A stretch of 64,000 bases of DNA from Siniperca chuatsi (Eukaryota > Chordata > Actinopteri > Centrarchiformes > Sinipercidae), in NCBI RefSeq assembly GCF_020085105.1, contig NC_058056.1, positions 11,778,929-11,842,928 of the forward strand, in the 5' to 3' direction. Below are positions 36,801 through 50,188 of this stretch, piece by piece (position 1 is the first letter of the stretch; the number at the start of each line of letters is the position of its first letter). Below the pieces are notes generated by a model, which saw only the letters and a program-made list of their open reading frames with translations, was not told where the DNA came from and did no database searches. The translations under genes were made by a program, and so were the position numbers.

Positions 36801-39800
36801 TTCTCCTGGAGCAACGGGGGTGCCGGGGTCTTGTCATCATCATCTCGCTTTGGGACAGCTTGAAGTAGAGAGAGGGGAGAGGGGATCAGCCTGGATCAAC
36901 TCAAAGCTCTGTGTTACTGTAACAGCAGATAGGGGGGCCATATAGACAGAATGAGAGCATTCAGGTGTCTGCAAGGAACATTTAAACAGTAAATATGTTT
37001 GAGAGGTAATACATGAGTGTGAGAGTGTGAATTAAAAAGGCTGTTAAAAAGGCTGAACTCCAGTTCCACTCAAGCAGGATTAAACTCCAGTGACTGATGA
37101 CTTTTAAGATGGGATTATCACATCAAAAACATACTGTCAGCAACGTATGATCAGTATTTTCTTCTAGCCTAAGTATCATTTAATCAGACAGTGAGAGGGA
37201 CACTAATTAAATTGCTGTCACATCTTGTTGCATGCTTAGTACATCAGTTCAGTATTTCATTAACTAACTAATTAACTAATAAAATACCTGAAATACCATG
37301 TCATGAACCATGGGTGACATCCAAAAAAATTACAATTTGCTTTGTGATACAAATTGTATTAAGTCATACTGTATGTGAACTGCAAAAACGGTACAAAATC
37401 AAGTTGGCTGGTTTTGATGTTATAGTTGTTTTTTTAACAAAAATTAAAGTATGAAACTTGATAAATCCAAGATAAAAGACAAAAACTAATGTTACAGTAG
37501 TTTTATGTTTGCTGACCAACTGGCATGTGATTCACCTCTGTGATCCATGTGGTTGCCTCATGCTTCCAGGCCACAGTCTGGGATAAACAACCGGCTAAGA
37601 CACTTTTATGTAATGGCAACAGCTGCTACACATTTAGCCACCTACTGTACTCCACTGGCCGCACTGTCACTGTAAGACCATGCTGGAATTAGCCTTGACA
37701 GTCATGTGCTCAGTGATCACTACTAATTATTACCACTGTCTCTTCTGTAACAGCATTAAAGGTGCTCTCTGGTACCCAATAAGCAATTATCTATAAATAT
37801 ACAATATTCCTTTTTTCATTTTCCTGCAATTTAGAGCAAGTATTAGTTGCTAAAGTGAGGCTATAAATCACAGCACATTATATATCAGGAGAGTACACAT
37901 TTCAAACTAATATTAGTTTTTATGGCCTACAGCGATAGTGAATGACCACACTTTTAATTACTTTATTGCCTGTCTTAAGTGAGCCAGTTGATCGAGCTTG
38001 TACTGGTCATACTTGAATAGCAATTTCAATTAGGAGCAATTGATTTGAGTCATTACAAACAATTGGCATGTGCTGCTTTCACTCACCTTTCCTCTTGAAT
38101 ACTGTTGGAAAGCAGTAGAAATTAATACTGGAGTTGTTAGTCAGAAGGACTACCATGTTCTCTCGTAAAGTAATCCAAAAGTACACCAAAACTATGCTCG
38201 AGTTATGTTAAAGAAAGAGGAGGAAGAATTAGATCTAAAAAGGTGCAGTCTGCAGTCCATCGGTTCAAAAAACATCCTGGAAAGATCAAGACAGGATGAT
38301 AATCTTGCTTGTTTTTGATGAAGTTGTTGTTGTCAGTTCAGGTCCATGCGGAGCGGAGAAGGTCCCTACAGCAATAGACAATCAGAGCTCAGACACTAAT
38401 CCTCAGCAACCTAATTCCTGTCATCCCTATCTCCCCCACTCACTGCTCAACAAGACACCCAGTATCCCACAGTTGCTCCCCATCTGCAGGCACATTTGCC
38501 CTGGATTGGTCAGTCGGGGGACGGATCAAACTGAGATCATACATACAAGGGAAAAGAAAGCTGTTGTCAGGGATTTGAGGTATGAGGGCGTCATGAGTGG
38601 CTCCCTCATACTTGAGCCACAGCTTTAGCACTGTTGATAAATAACACTACACTGCTTTGTTAGATTGTACACCGTTTTCACTATGGAACTCTGGTAACAG
38701 AAAATGTATTTAGTTCCTCAGACTTCATTAAGAGACATAAGTTTATTGTTTTGCCACAAGGGGGAGTAAGTGAATTAAATAAAAAAGAATTAAAAACATG
38801 TTTAAAAAGAGGCCTGCAGCTCCACAGCACAAAATATTCCCTATTGTTTCTAAGAACATTACATTTGATTTGTTACTAGGCAGCAAGAATACAGAGGATG
38901 ACAGAAGGTATTCAATTCCTCAGTTCAAGAACTGCTATTTAGAGATTCATTTTCTGATCTGGAAAAGCAACACTTTTTTAAACTTGTTTTTGAGTCAAAT
39001 TTCTGTTGTTGAGACTACTGCTTCATCTTGTTTTCTTTTTATTTTCTATTTAGGCACCTCAGACTTATTTGCGGCTAAGGGGTTTGTTAACTTCCTGGTG
39101 TGCTGAGCAGACATGACATGGAATGTATGCCATCTGAACAAATGGAAAACATTCCCATGGTCGTGATCCTGCCGAGTGACTCAAGAGAAAAGCAGTTTAC
39201 AAAGAAAATAAAAGAAATGAATCGCATGTCTTACCAGTACATAGTAACATGTAGAAATAGATCACTATTTCAACAAGATCCACTGCTTAAGTGGAAGCTT
39301 AAACCGATCGATGTAATCAGAAAGTTGATATGCATGTGTAGGGTACAGTCAGTCTAGGACAACACTTATCTGGTTACCATGACAGTACACACTCGGCTGG
39401 AGAGGCCTGGAGTGATGGGTGGGGCAAGACTTCACGTTAATGAGGGGCTCATATTATCACTGGTTCTGTGATCACATTGTACATTGTAATTGTGTCCATA
39501 TTAATCACTGACATATTAAAAAGACACCATCTGTCACTGGTGGATTGCATGGAAGCCGGCAGTATTAACGAGCTGGTAGTGATTATGTATGAAGCCTAAA
39601 CTGATGTTTACATCTTGGATTTGGATAAACATACTAAATCTAATGGATGTGATACTGCGTGATCAGTTTATTCAAGTTGCAGACTTCAGCCTCTAGTGAG
39701 GAAAAACAATGTGTTAAACAAAATCCGCTCAAGGGGGGAATTATGATGACATTTTATGTAAATAATGGTGGATTTAAAGTAGAACATTTTAAATGAGCAA

Positions 39801-42800
39801 ACATCTGTTGGCAAGTTTGTTGTGGTAAAATATGGATACTCTGGCAGTAAACACAGACAGAAAGCTTCAGGAAATATGTTGCGTCATCAACTACTGTAAA
39901 CAAATTACAACCAGTGACACAGGCAGCAGTGAAGATTGCTCATGATATGCTACCATGGAAATACCTTGTACATTTGAGCTATGACTACCGATATATCGAT
40001 TTAGGTTTAGAAAGAAAGACCAAGAAATTACTTGAGAGGTATCGGAAGTTTCTGTTTTTTTTTAACCAAATTAAAAATATTTTATTTTAGAGTAATCATT
40101 TCATTTCCTAGCAAGGCGTCAAAATCAGCGCATAGCATAGAACTTTTCTTTATCTTTCACATTTAAGATTTAGTAAACTGTGACTAACTGCTCAACATAA
40201 ACAGTTTATCTACAACCAACAGCAGTCTGATTTACCAAGGCACACCTGATGCCAGGGCCATAGTCAGGCTTTAAGAACTACTGAGGTCATGAATCTCATG
40301 AGTCTCTAAAATGTTTGAATTATTTTATTTATATAATTTATCCAGTTAAATGTTCAATAACATAACATTTCCTGTCAATTATATTTACTGTACATGAAGG
40401 TCTAAAGACTGTTTTTAAGCCCTCTCAACACTGCCAGGGCTAAAATTCTGGCAGGGGAATACTGAATCCTTTACTTATTTATTTTTTTGATGACCTAAAA
40501 GAGGTCAAATGTAACTTTATTCTGTCTAAAAATACTGGTATCATCCTGTAAAATACCCACATGTGTTACCTTATTTTAATTGTAGAATGTAAACCTCCCT
40601 CCAGATTGCTAAAATCCCCAAATTCCCAGAAAAAATGCTGAGAACTTGACCTCGCTGTCCTCAGTGATAGCTACGGCTCTGCCTGACACCAAAATGCCTC
40701 TTCCTAAGCCTAAAAAAAGATTGACCTCCAGCACAGATACTAAAGTTTGAAAAGGGACGAACAACAAATTATTTTTTGTGAAGTTGCTGTTAATATAATC
40801 TAATGAATATAATCTCTAGCAGCATCATCTAATAAACGAGCAGGGCAGAGTACTAGGAACAAGAGAGAGGAGAGGAGAGCGAAACACAAGTTATTCAGCT
40901 TCAGATTGTATATAGATAAAATGGATTATAAAAAGCAACAATTTGGAACCCTTGCCTTAGATAGAGCACCGCATACATACACATTGACACTACCTGATGT
41001 GACTCTTCCTAGAACCTTTTCATGGGAATCAAACAGATGCAAATACCCCACACACACCTTATATCCCTGCCCTAACTTGCCCCTCTCTCTTGTTTTGCAC
41101 CGCCAGGCAGACAGCCATGCAGAGACATTCTCTCCAGCTCTGAGGGTGCTGTCTGCCAGGTGCTTAAGCCTCTCTAATCAGCACAAACCCAACTGAACAC
41201 ACTGTGATGACAGTGGGAAAGGCCTGGAGGCTCACTGTTCCTCTAAAAGCAAGTATGTACAGTCTCGATATGCTGAACACACGTGTTAATGTATCCTGGT
41301 CAAAGTTTGTGTGCTCCATTGACTATTTTCACGCTCTTGGTTTTCAGTGAATTAAATATAACCACCTCTCCATCACAGCTGAAAGAAAGGAAGGAAGAAT
41401 CGTGGTGTGACAAGGACACCAATCCAGGTAACAGATACACCTGCATCACCTGGCACGCAGGGTTACACTCTAATTCACTGTCAGACAAGACAGCCTGTAT
41501 GCCAGCAAACCAGCATGTATCAGATACCTCAAAAAATATACCCCAGATGCACACAAATGCACACTATTACTATTATTTTGCAGGTGGCCATTATTTTGCA
41601 CCATAGTTACATCAGTTTACATCCTGAACCTCACAACAGCCTTCATCTGTCACTTCACAGCTTAAAGGTCAGGAGTGAGCAAACTCCAACAACAAACATA
41701 CATAACAAACATAAGCAACAAATCAAATCCCATTAAAAAATTATGCAGGAGAATGTCAAATATTCAGGCCTGCTAGTTCCTGTTTAATGTAAGCACAACT
41801 TTGCTACAGGCTCCTACTATATGTGATTACAGACAATAAACAGTGTTATAGGCAAGAAAAGAGCTCCACATTCTTATTAGTAGAACAAGAGTGAGTAGAG
41901 ACACAAATAATGGACTGGGTGTACCTAAGGTACAATTCTTAGCAAGTTATAAAGTGTTCAGAAAATCAGAATTAAAGAGAAAGAAAGATTGTTTTATTTG
42001 TTACAAAACTAATGACATTCCCATCTGCTTCAGCGTTGTCCAATATTTTGGTTTATGATGTATTTTGTATTTAGTGACGATGATAAACATTACCTGCTAA
42101 ACCTTAGCATGTTAACATTGTTATTGTGAGCATGTCAGCATGCTAATATTAGCATTTAGCTCAACACACCGCTGTGCTGAAGTACAGCCTCACAGAGCTG
42201 GTAGCGTGGCTGTAGACTCTTGTTTACCATTAATTCTACATAAATACAGAATGCATGAAATGGTAGATCACCTCTCTAACACCCCTGGGCACTAAAACAT
42301 CACTTTGCGCTGATGTAAACTGGGCAAGTCCCTCTATTATAAGCAAGCAGAGTGCAGGCTTATCACAGCTCCAGTCCTTGAATACATCCTGAAAGAACAG
42401 TGTGTTATTGGAGAGGAAAACTACACGAATAACCAACACTGTGTGTACCTTTACTAAACTATACACTAGTGATGTAAAACCAAAAAAGTTATCTTCACCA
42501 GTAGTACAGTGGATTTCTACTCTTTACAGTCTGCCCCATTGCTTAAAAACTGCCTCATTTGACTACAAAAGTCATGACTGGTGACTCACCAAACTTTCCA
42601 AGCACACATTTATCAGTCTCTCTGTAGCCACAGTGTGTTGGCAAACATTTTCCTTTCGTGACAATAGCCTGTGCAGTTGGTGCAAAGCCACAGTAAAGTA
42701 TCTGCATATCTTGACAATGAAACAATGTATGATTTCATAAATAATAACTGTTGCTTTTGGCTGTCCTGCTTAGTCTGTTAACACTGACACCGAACATTAG

Positions 42801-45800
42801 AAGATTGCAAAGAATAAAAAGAACTTGATTAAATGAAACTGGAGCACATTATTCAGTTGGGACTAGAGGGCAAACAGGCACTTAGTAAACTTCTCTTACC
42901 ATTCGAGTTACCTAAATATGATATCCTCTGCCATTTGGGCGTGGCAACTCTTCACCTATTGAAACAAAATCCTAGTAAATGTCCATAAAACCCTGTGATT
43001 ATAAACAAGCATTTGTACAACTGTTTACTATACAGGTAGTCAAGTCCTCATCTACAGAAATTCCCACGATGTCAGCATCAGCTTGATTATCACAACACAC
43101 ACAAGCAGAGTGTGTGCTTGTCTTTGTGTTGTGTCAGCTTTTCAGACTGACCTTAATTTTCAGATATTATATAAATATATATATTTTTTTTTAAATGGCA
43201 ATATCGCAGAGCGTACAGAACCTTTGTGATTTTTTTTTTTTTTACATACATGTATACTGTATGTATTTGCACAGAAAGAGGTTTTTAAAAGCCGCAGTAC
43301 TTTCACAGACGGCCGTAACTCAGTCCTCAGGAAAACTTTCAGTCCTCCATCTTCACTTCCAGAAGTATATATCCATATCTACCCTATATCTACACATCTA
43401 CACATACACATTTATATTCACCCGCATACCCACATGTAAACAACCTACATATATGTGTGTACTTCTACTTCAATCTGCCAGCAATTTTTGTGTTTAATGT
43501 TCTTACATATGCCCATCTCACACTCTATTAAAAATGTAACTATATACATTAGAACCAAGGGAGCTTACATTTCTATTATTCCCATCAAGAGGAAAGGAGC
43601 ATGAAACGTTGGAGGAGTCATACAAGTCTGCTCGCATTGAGGTTACAAATTTGATCCATTTATTTCAAATTTGTCTTTTTGGATCTTAGTCACTGAGTCA
43701 CTGAGAGATAGGTTGTAAGTCCTTTCCATTCTGTATTGTAGGCACACCATCTGAAAGGTTTTAACATATTGTGGATTCCACATGACCAACCTTCTGCCAT
43801 ATTTTTTAACACGAGATTTATCCAGGGTTTTTTTATTTCTTCCAATTGGGCTGCAAGTCCTCTATCACCTCCCTGAGGTGATAGTGATAGTGTATAAAAA
43901 GATAGGCTGGTTGATTACTTCCCGCCATGAGAGGAAGAAACTGAAACTGTATCAGATGTCGGTTTTCTCAAACCTGTTCTCCTGCCCTTAATTATGTCAT
44001 CATCACAACACAACTTCAATAAGACATCCTGTGTCCCACAAACACACAAAACTACAGTGCTGCAAACAATATTAAAGGTAAATTTGTTGTACATTTACAG
44101 TTTTCAATTCATTGATGGTGGTTGATGTTGTCTTTGGCCTCTGTCTCTAGTGTTTTTCAAAAAAAAAGAACCACATTTCCCATAATCACCAAAGTTCCTG
44201 TGTGTATTTCACTGCTCACTGTAGTGTGTAGCCTACAATTAACATATGTTACAAATTAATATTTGAATCTAAATAAGGACACTGTAACTTGCCCTGTCAC
44301 CTCTATGGTGGTGTTTTGATTGTTTTTTCTTTCACTTCCCTAAATAAACAATGTGTTGTAAGTTCTTTTTCCATCAGTCTTTTACTTCTTCTATTATCTG
44401 CCATCCCAAAGCTGAAATCTTGAGCTCTACTTTCCATGAAAATTAACTTTTTCCCTGATTTATGCTATAATGCAATCTGCCGTTGTGCCTTTTATACAAC
44501 GTAGCAGATTTCACACACAAACTAACCTGGTGATGAACCCGTAACAGCTGCAAATCTTTTATACAACTGTATCAATACTGATGTGGCAATGGTTTATCAG
44601 TGCCCAAACCCACACAAAGCACCTTTAACTGACATGATGAACTTGCAGAAAATACAGCTAAACAATAGATAAATACACTTAAACTTAACAATCTCTCTTA
44701 AATTAAGCAGTGTCTATAACAAAATATTCACCAAGTCAAATAAAACGGCTCACCTGGCATGTATGGCAAACATACACTCACACACACAAAGGGCTACCTA
44801 TTTCTAGCTTCCTCAAAGCAATATCTTTATAAAGCTCAGGAATGTGAGGAATCTCTGGGGGAGTGTTTCGATCGAATAGGTGACCTTCTGAGTGAACCTT
44901 GGTAGGCCTGTGTGACCTAATCAGTCTTCTCATCACCTTATTTCCAAAGATGGATATTAACAGTGTCAGGAATTAGACAAATGGAAGGATGAAACATTGT
45001 CCAGGTAATCAGAGAACACAATGCAGGGTTAATGGGTTTATCACACTGAAAGGTCCAGGAGGCCAGAGTTTATCGCTCCAAAAGCTGCTTCTGTGCAGTT
45101 CCCTCTCTGGTCAAACTCCATGGGCCTTGTTTACAAAAATGCATTCCTGAAAGAGCAAAGGGTAAAGTAACCCTATACAGGGTTTGAATGCTTACCCTAA
45201 CAGAGACTCTAAGTCAACCTGCATTGTCATCCTTAAATGAAACTGAAAAGCAGACACATGGGGAGTTTAAATTGTCTGATGTGTTAATAGCAGGTCAGGA
45301 CCTATCACATGAAATCCAGCACATACCAGTAGGGCTGCGTATTCATTGAAGATTTTCAGTACTAGTACCGATATGATAGCTGAGTTTTACCAAAACTATA
45401 CTTTTTTGTGCCTTACTTTGATAAATATAAACATGGCTTTCTACAAAAAACATTTTTCTTAACTAAAGTTCTCAATTGTTAAATGTTGTTTACCTAACTT
45501 AACTAACATAACTAAATAAAATGGTCTATAATTCAGTCTAAAACCAGGAAATAAATATCTGATCAAAGAATAAGAAGAGATTTTTGAGATTATACATTTG
45601 CTCTAGAAAAACAGGAATTTTTGAAAACAATATGAACTTTAGTTAAAGGAGAGATGTGTTACGGTCAACTGTAGATTAACTTCAAAGTTACTGTTGGGTT
45701 ATCCATAAGTATTGAGAGATGAAAAAGATTTGAGTACACTGTGTTTTGAAAAATGTGTTTGCAAAAAGAGTTTGAAAGAATACAGAATATGCTGCTTTGT

Positions 45801-48800
45801 ATTGCTGGGTCAAATAAAACATTTTATTTTGTAAAAACACAACAAACAAAAAGCTGGTTGTAATATTGGAGCTGCAACAAACAATTATTTTCATTATCGA
45901 ATAATGTGCTGATATTTTTTCATTTGACGAATCATTTGGTATATAAAATGTCAGAAAATTGTGAAAAATGCCCATCGAAATTTCCTAAAGCTCAAGGTGA
46001 TATCAGAGAGCTTGTTTGTTTTGTTTAAGATATTCAGTTTACCGTCATATTTGAAAAAGAGAAGCAGAAAAATCCTTACAATTTAGAAGCTAGAACTAGG
46101 GAAGGTTTGGTTTTTTTGCTTAACATTTTGCTTAAGTATTAATCGATTATCAAAACAGTTGCAGATTACTTTTCTGTCAATCAACAAATCGATTAATGAA
46201 CTAATCGTTTCAGCTCTGATATTGTCTACTTTGTTTTTATGATGATATATATACTCCTCTTGTAATTTCAGTATCCACTAAGAGTAAATCTGGTATTTTG
46301 TGAAAACTATTTTTAAAAAGATGATGTAAATGTCGTTCTGTATACCTCGTATCTATGGTGATTTATAAGTCACATGACTGACCAGCTGATCCTAAGACTG
46401 TATGTACTGCAAGGAAACCAGAAGCAACCTAAGACCACCCTGATGAAAAAGAGATAGCTAGAAACATTTGGCAAATCCAGCATGGTGTACTGGAGAAGGG
46501 TCGTGCGAAAAAGAACTGAGGTTTGATACTCAGGCGTTCATACTAGTCTCATACGTACACATACTCCATGTGATCATCTATGGATACCAGTGTCTCAGTG
46601 TGAGGAACAGTGTGAGTGGAGGGGTCATGAAAAACAGAACCCCTTGTTCCTCACTCACTGTAACGGTCCTGGCATGGCTTTTAATTAACTGGCATTGTGC
46701 CTACCATACCAGGCATTTAGTGGGCAGGAGGCCCCTCTGGCATCAATGCAGATCATCATCAGGGGCTCAGCTGGAGGTATTCAATTTTCTGGGCAAGTGT
46801 GTTACACTGCACCATGTCCTGTTCCTGCAATAAACCTCCTCTGGATGCATTTTGGGAATTGCTGAGCTCCTTCTCTAATCAGAGGAAGCGTCTGGTGAGG
46901 AGTTTGCTGTGGTTGTTGCCAGCACCAACAATCTGCATTCCATACATAACACGTTGATTGCAGAAGGCTCAATAGCAGCATATGTTAATTAACATAAATC
47001 ACACTTTACAGTCAACACTCCCCAGCTTTGAAGTGACATATTTCTGTAACCATAAGGCAACAGGTACACCATTTAAAAGAATATTCATTGTGGCTGCCAT
47101 CACAGCAATCATTAAAAGGTTGGTTTCAACTTCCAACTCCAAAAAAAATCCAGAAATTGGCTCTTTTCAGTAATTCTTCTTGAGTGCACGGGTGGAAAAG
47201 TGAAGGAGAAGATTTCACAGCCTCTGCCCGATGTGGGAGGTAGCCTCTAAGCCAACCTTGGCGAGATACCTTATCTGTCCTCACAGTTCACTTTCTCTTC
47301 CAAAAAGCTTCACACTGCTGCTGTAACTAACCATAAGTAGCACAATGTAGTTGTAGTTGTCAAAGATTGTGTAATGCAGTCTACATACGCATGTTTCCAG
47401 TCAATGCTGACGCGCTTGTCTATGCATTCATCATCTACCAAAGCCAAAGATGTGACTGAGAACATGTTTATACATATTCATCTTCTGTTGTGGATATATT
47501 TTGACCATGTGAGACTGAACAAGTTTGAATCCCGTGGAAATCCACTGACACCCTTCCAGCTGAACTACAAGCTCTGGGCTTCCACTGGGAGAGTACGCAG
47601 CAAGAGAAACAGGTGGGGCCTCCTCTGTCTGTAAAGCAATTAGCCAAGACTGCACAAGCACTGCCAGATACACATAAAACAGCCCAAACCAAATGCTGTT
47701 TGTACTTTTTGTGTTTTTGTATAAGCCGACTCAGTAGAACAAGGTTTAGCTAGTTGGTCTGATGTTTTTGTGTTTCAGGTCTGACTGCATTGTGGTGTGA
47801 TTAACGAGGGTGTAAAACTAAAGTTAGTGCTTACAGTTCACAATACACTAAACTGAAAAAAAAAACTGTTCACAAAGAAAAAACAGGACTTGTAGAGTTC
47901 AACATGCTGACATATGAGTGCACATGTGCAAGCTCCAACAAGATCCTAGAGCTCTGGGAAAAGTCAGAGTGTTGCTGCAATTTTCTTGGGAGTGTGTGAA
48001 TAATACGTTTTTATGCGTTCACTATGTGTGTGAGTTGGGTTTTTACTGGAGTTGTTGACTATATGGGTGTATGTGTGTGTCTGCACAAAGGTTAAAATAA
48101 AATACACCATCCGCTCCATGCATGTCCCGTGTGAATAGCAGCCACAGCGCAGCACTTCACCCTCCATGTAACCCGAAGACCAGGTAAGATAAGTAATGGT
48201 ATCACAGAACAGGACAGACAGAGATTTTTTTTTTTTCGCAGCAAACAAAGCAAGCGTGAGGTCAGAAGGCGAGTAGGAAGTCAGTCTGTTCAAACATCCC
48301 TCCACTGAACAAGCATGCCTGGGAGCCAAGGAGCAGCATATTCAACTGGTTTTAAGGAACTTATTCCTACTCAGATGTCACTGTTACTATACTAAACTGC
48401 TCTGGCCCATTAGCAACAATTTACTTCACTTGGTAATAATGTACTTATTACAAATATTTCTTAGATTAACAAGTTTTTAGAGTAATTTCCTTGCTTGCAG
48501 GCACCCATTGGTTTTCAGTAAAAAACCTTAATCAACTGGAATGGTCTTGACTGAGATAGGGAATTCATCACAGTTTAATCATTTGTCGCTTATATGTTTT
48601 GGTTTTTGTGTGTGTGTCAAAGGTACCTTATCTTGTACTCCACTACACTACTTGCAAGCAGAGACTCTGGTGATGCATTCAAGGTTGCTCTGACATCCAG
48701 AAACTGATTGCCAGCTGCTGAAATTGCCCTTTTGTAAGGCTGTAACTAATGATTATTTCTGATTAATCTGTAGATTATTTATTTCATTTATCAATTCCTC

Positions 48801-50188
48801 ATTAAGACTACAAGAAATGTTTGAAAATAGTGAAAAAATAGCCCATTGCAAATTCCCAGAGGCTAAGGTGAATTCTTCAAATTCTTTGTTTAATCTAACA
48901 ACCCAAAACCAAATGATATTTCATTTACAATGATATAAAATCACACATTTGAGAAGCTGAAACAAGCCAATTTCAGTCAGTCCAACATTATGAAGTTATA
49001 TTATGGGAGCAAACACAGACGCCATGAGGAGGATAATGTAAATTTGGTCAGCCCAGTTTGAAAACTGATGAGAGAGACCCTGCTTTCAACTGCATCACCA
49101 CACAAGGGCAACATAAATTTGGCAAAAAAAAATCATTCAGTGTAATGGATTAGCTATCTCAAGCAGGCTTCAAGTCTCTGCAAGCTGATTCTCATTTTAT
49201 GGTGACATGAAACCAATGGAACACGAAATGGAACATGAAACCTACCCTCCAATTCTGGAGGGTAGGTTTCATGTTCCATTTCCAAATAAATATCGGGGTT
49301 TTCCCCAGATAACTGTTTAGCTGAGGTGATTTGCCAGCCAGATCTTGACACATCTCATCTAGTGATCAACGAAAGTATAAGAGGACAGCCTAATCAATAG
49401 ACACATTCATTAAATATATGGCATTTGCTGTGTCAAATAGTGCCTCTGCTTTTTCCCCCAACAGGTTAATGTTTTATTTCATAAAAGTGTATTAACTTTT
49501 ATAATGATTGTGGGAGTAGTTTTTGTTTCTGGCGAGGTGGCCACCCTAAATTGGTGTGCTAAAAGAAATGTTGTTTTACTTTGGGTTTTTTATTTAATAT
49601 ATTGTAAAATACAGGCAAATTGTAGTTGGTCTAACACATGCAAACCTGGTGATACGCTCCTTTGTCTTGTGGTGGAAATTCATATACAGTAACTTTTTGG
49701 AAATGTTCAGTCTACTTTCCAGGTCATTCTTTTACAATGGATAATTAACAGCATGTAGTGTACTGTCAACTACACCACTGAACAACTGTTAAGATGCAAA
49801 CACCCTTATAAAATACTAAAAGGGGATAAAATGGCTGTCGAGCATCCTGTAGGCTCTTACCATGGCCGTTACCTTGGGGATGAGCCTGCCTCCCTGACTT
49901 GTGTCCTCCCTTGTGTCCTCCCTTGTGTCCTCCCTGATGACCAGCAAGGTGTCCATCCAAGGCCAAGTCAAGTGCAGGACCTAGACCCAGCTGCCCCTTA
50001 GCGCCAAGATCCTTCCTCTTCTTGCCCTTCAGCCAGCCCAAGGCCCGGCCCAGGGAGTGACTGCGCTTCTTCCGGCCCCTTTTGCTGTGCTTCTCCTGGG
50101 CAAAAATATCAACCACATCCTGGGGAATCAGTTCCCCAAACCCCATCGAGTCACGGTTTGACATTCCACCTCACACGGGAGCTACTCC
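30836..50188 (-). CDS. nhsl3: NHS-like protein 3 (KIAA1522 orthologue)
   Basis: NHS-family, proline-rich, largely disordered protein; relatives act on actin remodelling through the WAVE complex, and NHSL3's own role is less known. Exons, minus strand: 50188-49861 (ATG 50164), 36858-36715, 36545-36502, 36390-36255, 36058-35948, 35723-31761 and probably 30900-30836. Phases agree throughout, giving about 1588 aa (human about 1035). Matches to human KIAA1522 as I know it: NVF..RPKYLENLHTEALEGL, ESTFRP, RRTVVGIPQHVQRELG, MSMSPQAPYMSKIIPNAVLP, SPSSGYSSQ, TPSLLQMVKLRSV, and SPSSTASFIFSKSNKK. The first exon encodes a basic segment (RGRKKRSHSLGRALGWLKGKKR) and an HKGG repeat. An alternative first exon lies at 38156-38087. 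The adjacent sync gene confirms the locus. Confidence 0.93.
30986..31260 (+). repeat. Dispersed repeat family B, copy 1 (5' part)
   Basis: It lies in the last nhsl3 intron. It carries GGTTGGTCCACCACTTTGGTCC, ACTATTGGATGGATTGCCATG and TTAGCATGCTAACAAGC, familiar from many fish genomes. Its 3' part resumes at 31578, so about 320 bp of other DNA interrupts it. Confidence 0.65.
31578..31682 (+). repeat. Dispersed repeat family B, copy 1 (3' part)
   Basis: It has CAAGCATATTAGCATGCTGC and ends AGCTGCTAGCATGGCTGTAT, the usual end of this family. Together with 30986-31260 it makes one interrupted copy. Confidence 0.6.
32990..33310 (-). repeat. nhsl3: Degenerate tandem peptide repeats in nhsl3
   Basis: The giant exon encodes about ten imperfect units built around K/EVSP (for example KEVSPPPPPPKEVSPV and FKDVSPTLV), spaced about 9-14 residues apart. 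The units are separated by proline runs. This partly explains why the fish protein is longer than the human one. Confidence 0.8.
38087..38156 (-). CDS. nhsl3: nhsl3 alternative first coding exon
   Basis: A minus-strand ATG with good context (GAGAACATGG) opens 23 codons (MVVLLTNNSS...FPTVFKRK) and ends in a strong donor, AAAG|GTGAGT. The phase (one base, G) fits the acceptor at 36858 exactly, as does the other first exon. Human KIAA1522 has an isoform beginning [20 protein letters not shown], and the shared MVV start and FKxK end suggest this is its counterpart. The exon would give a shorter, less basic N-terminus from a separate promoter. Confidence 0.7.
42005..42225 (+). repeat. Dispersed repeat family B, copy 2
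   Basis: It begins ACAAAACTAATGACATTCCC and ends TAGCGTGGCTGTAGACTCTTG, with GAGCATGTCAGCATGCTAATA inside. It is a 3'-end fragment of the family. Confidence 0.7.
45870..46221 (+). repeat. Family A MITE-like repeat, copy 4 (near full length)
   Basis: Inverted ends: GGAGCTGCAACAAACAATTA on the left and TAATCGTTTCAGCTCTGAT on the right, with ATAAAATGTCAGAAAATTGTG inside. About 350 bp; no ORF of its own. Confidence 0.8.
48738..48970 (+). repeat. Family A MITE-like repeat, copy 5 (truncated)
   Basis: It begins AAGGCTGTAACTAATGATTA and keeps the interior phrases (AACCCAAAACCAAATGATAT). It lacks the right terminus. Confidence 0.7.
49225..49282. repeat. Perfect 27-bp inverted repeat with 4-bp loop
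   Basis: Arms at 49225-49251 and 49256-49282 are exact reverse complements around the loop ATTC. It can form a tight hairpin in DNA or RNA of either strand. It does not resemble the other repeat families here. Confidence 0.9.
49899..49934 (-). repeat. nhsl3: 12-bp tandem repeat in nhsl3 first exon
   Basis: Three perfect copies of TTGTGTCCTCCC (plus strand) encode HKGG units on the minus strand, inside a wider Gly/His/Lys-rich stretch. The repeat is in frame, so copy-number changes would not break the gene. Confidence 0.9.

Larger units (their letters stand above)
36859..49860 (-). other. nhsl3 long first intron
   Basis: A 13-kb intron between the upstream first exon and the common exons. 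It holds the alternative first exon (38156-38087), family A repeats (45870-46221, 48738-48970), a family B repeat (42005-42225) and a small hairpin (49225-49282). No other gene is recognised; short ORFs at 38.3, 39.1, 41.3 and 46.5 kb match no family that I know. Confidence 0.7.

Noticed and set aside
41283..41736. Overlapping ORFs of about 107-109 aa on both strands
   Set aside because: Overlapping frames on two strands without homology; low complexity in part.
46468..46833. 121-aa plus-strand ORF in nhsl3 intron
   Set aside because: No recognisable motif, no splice partners; chance ORF is adequate explanation.
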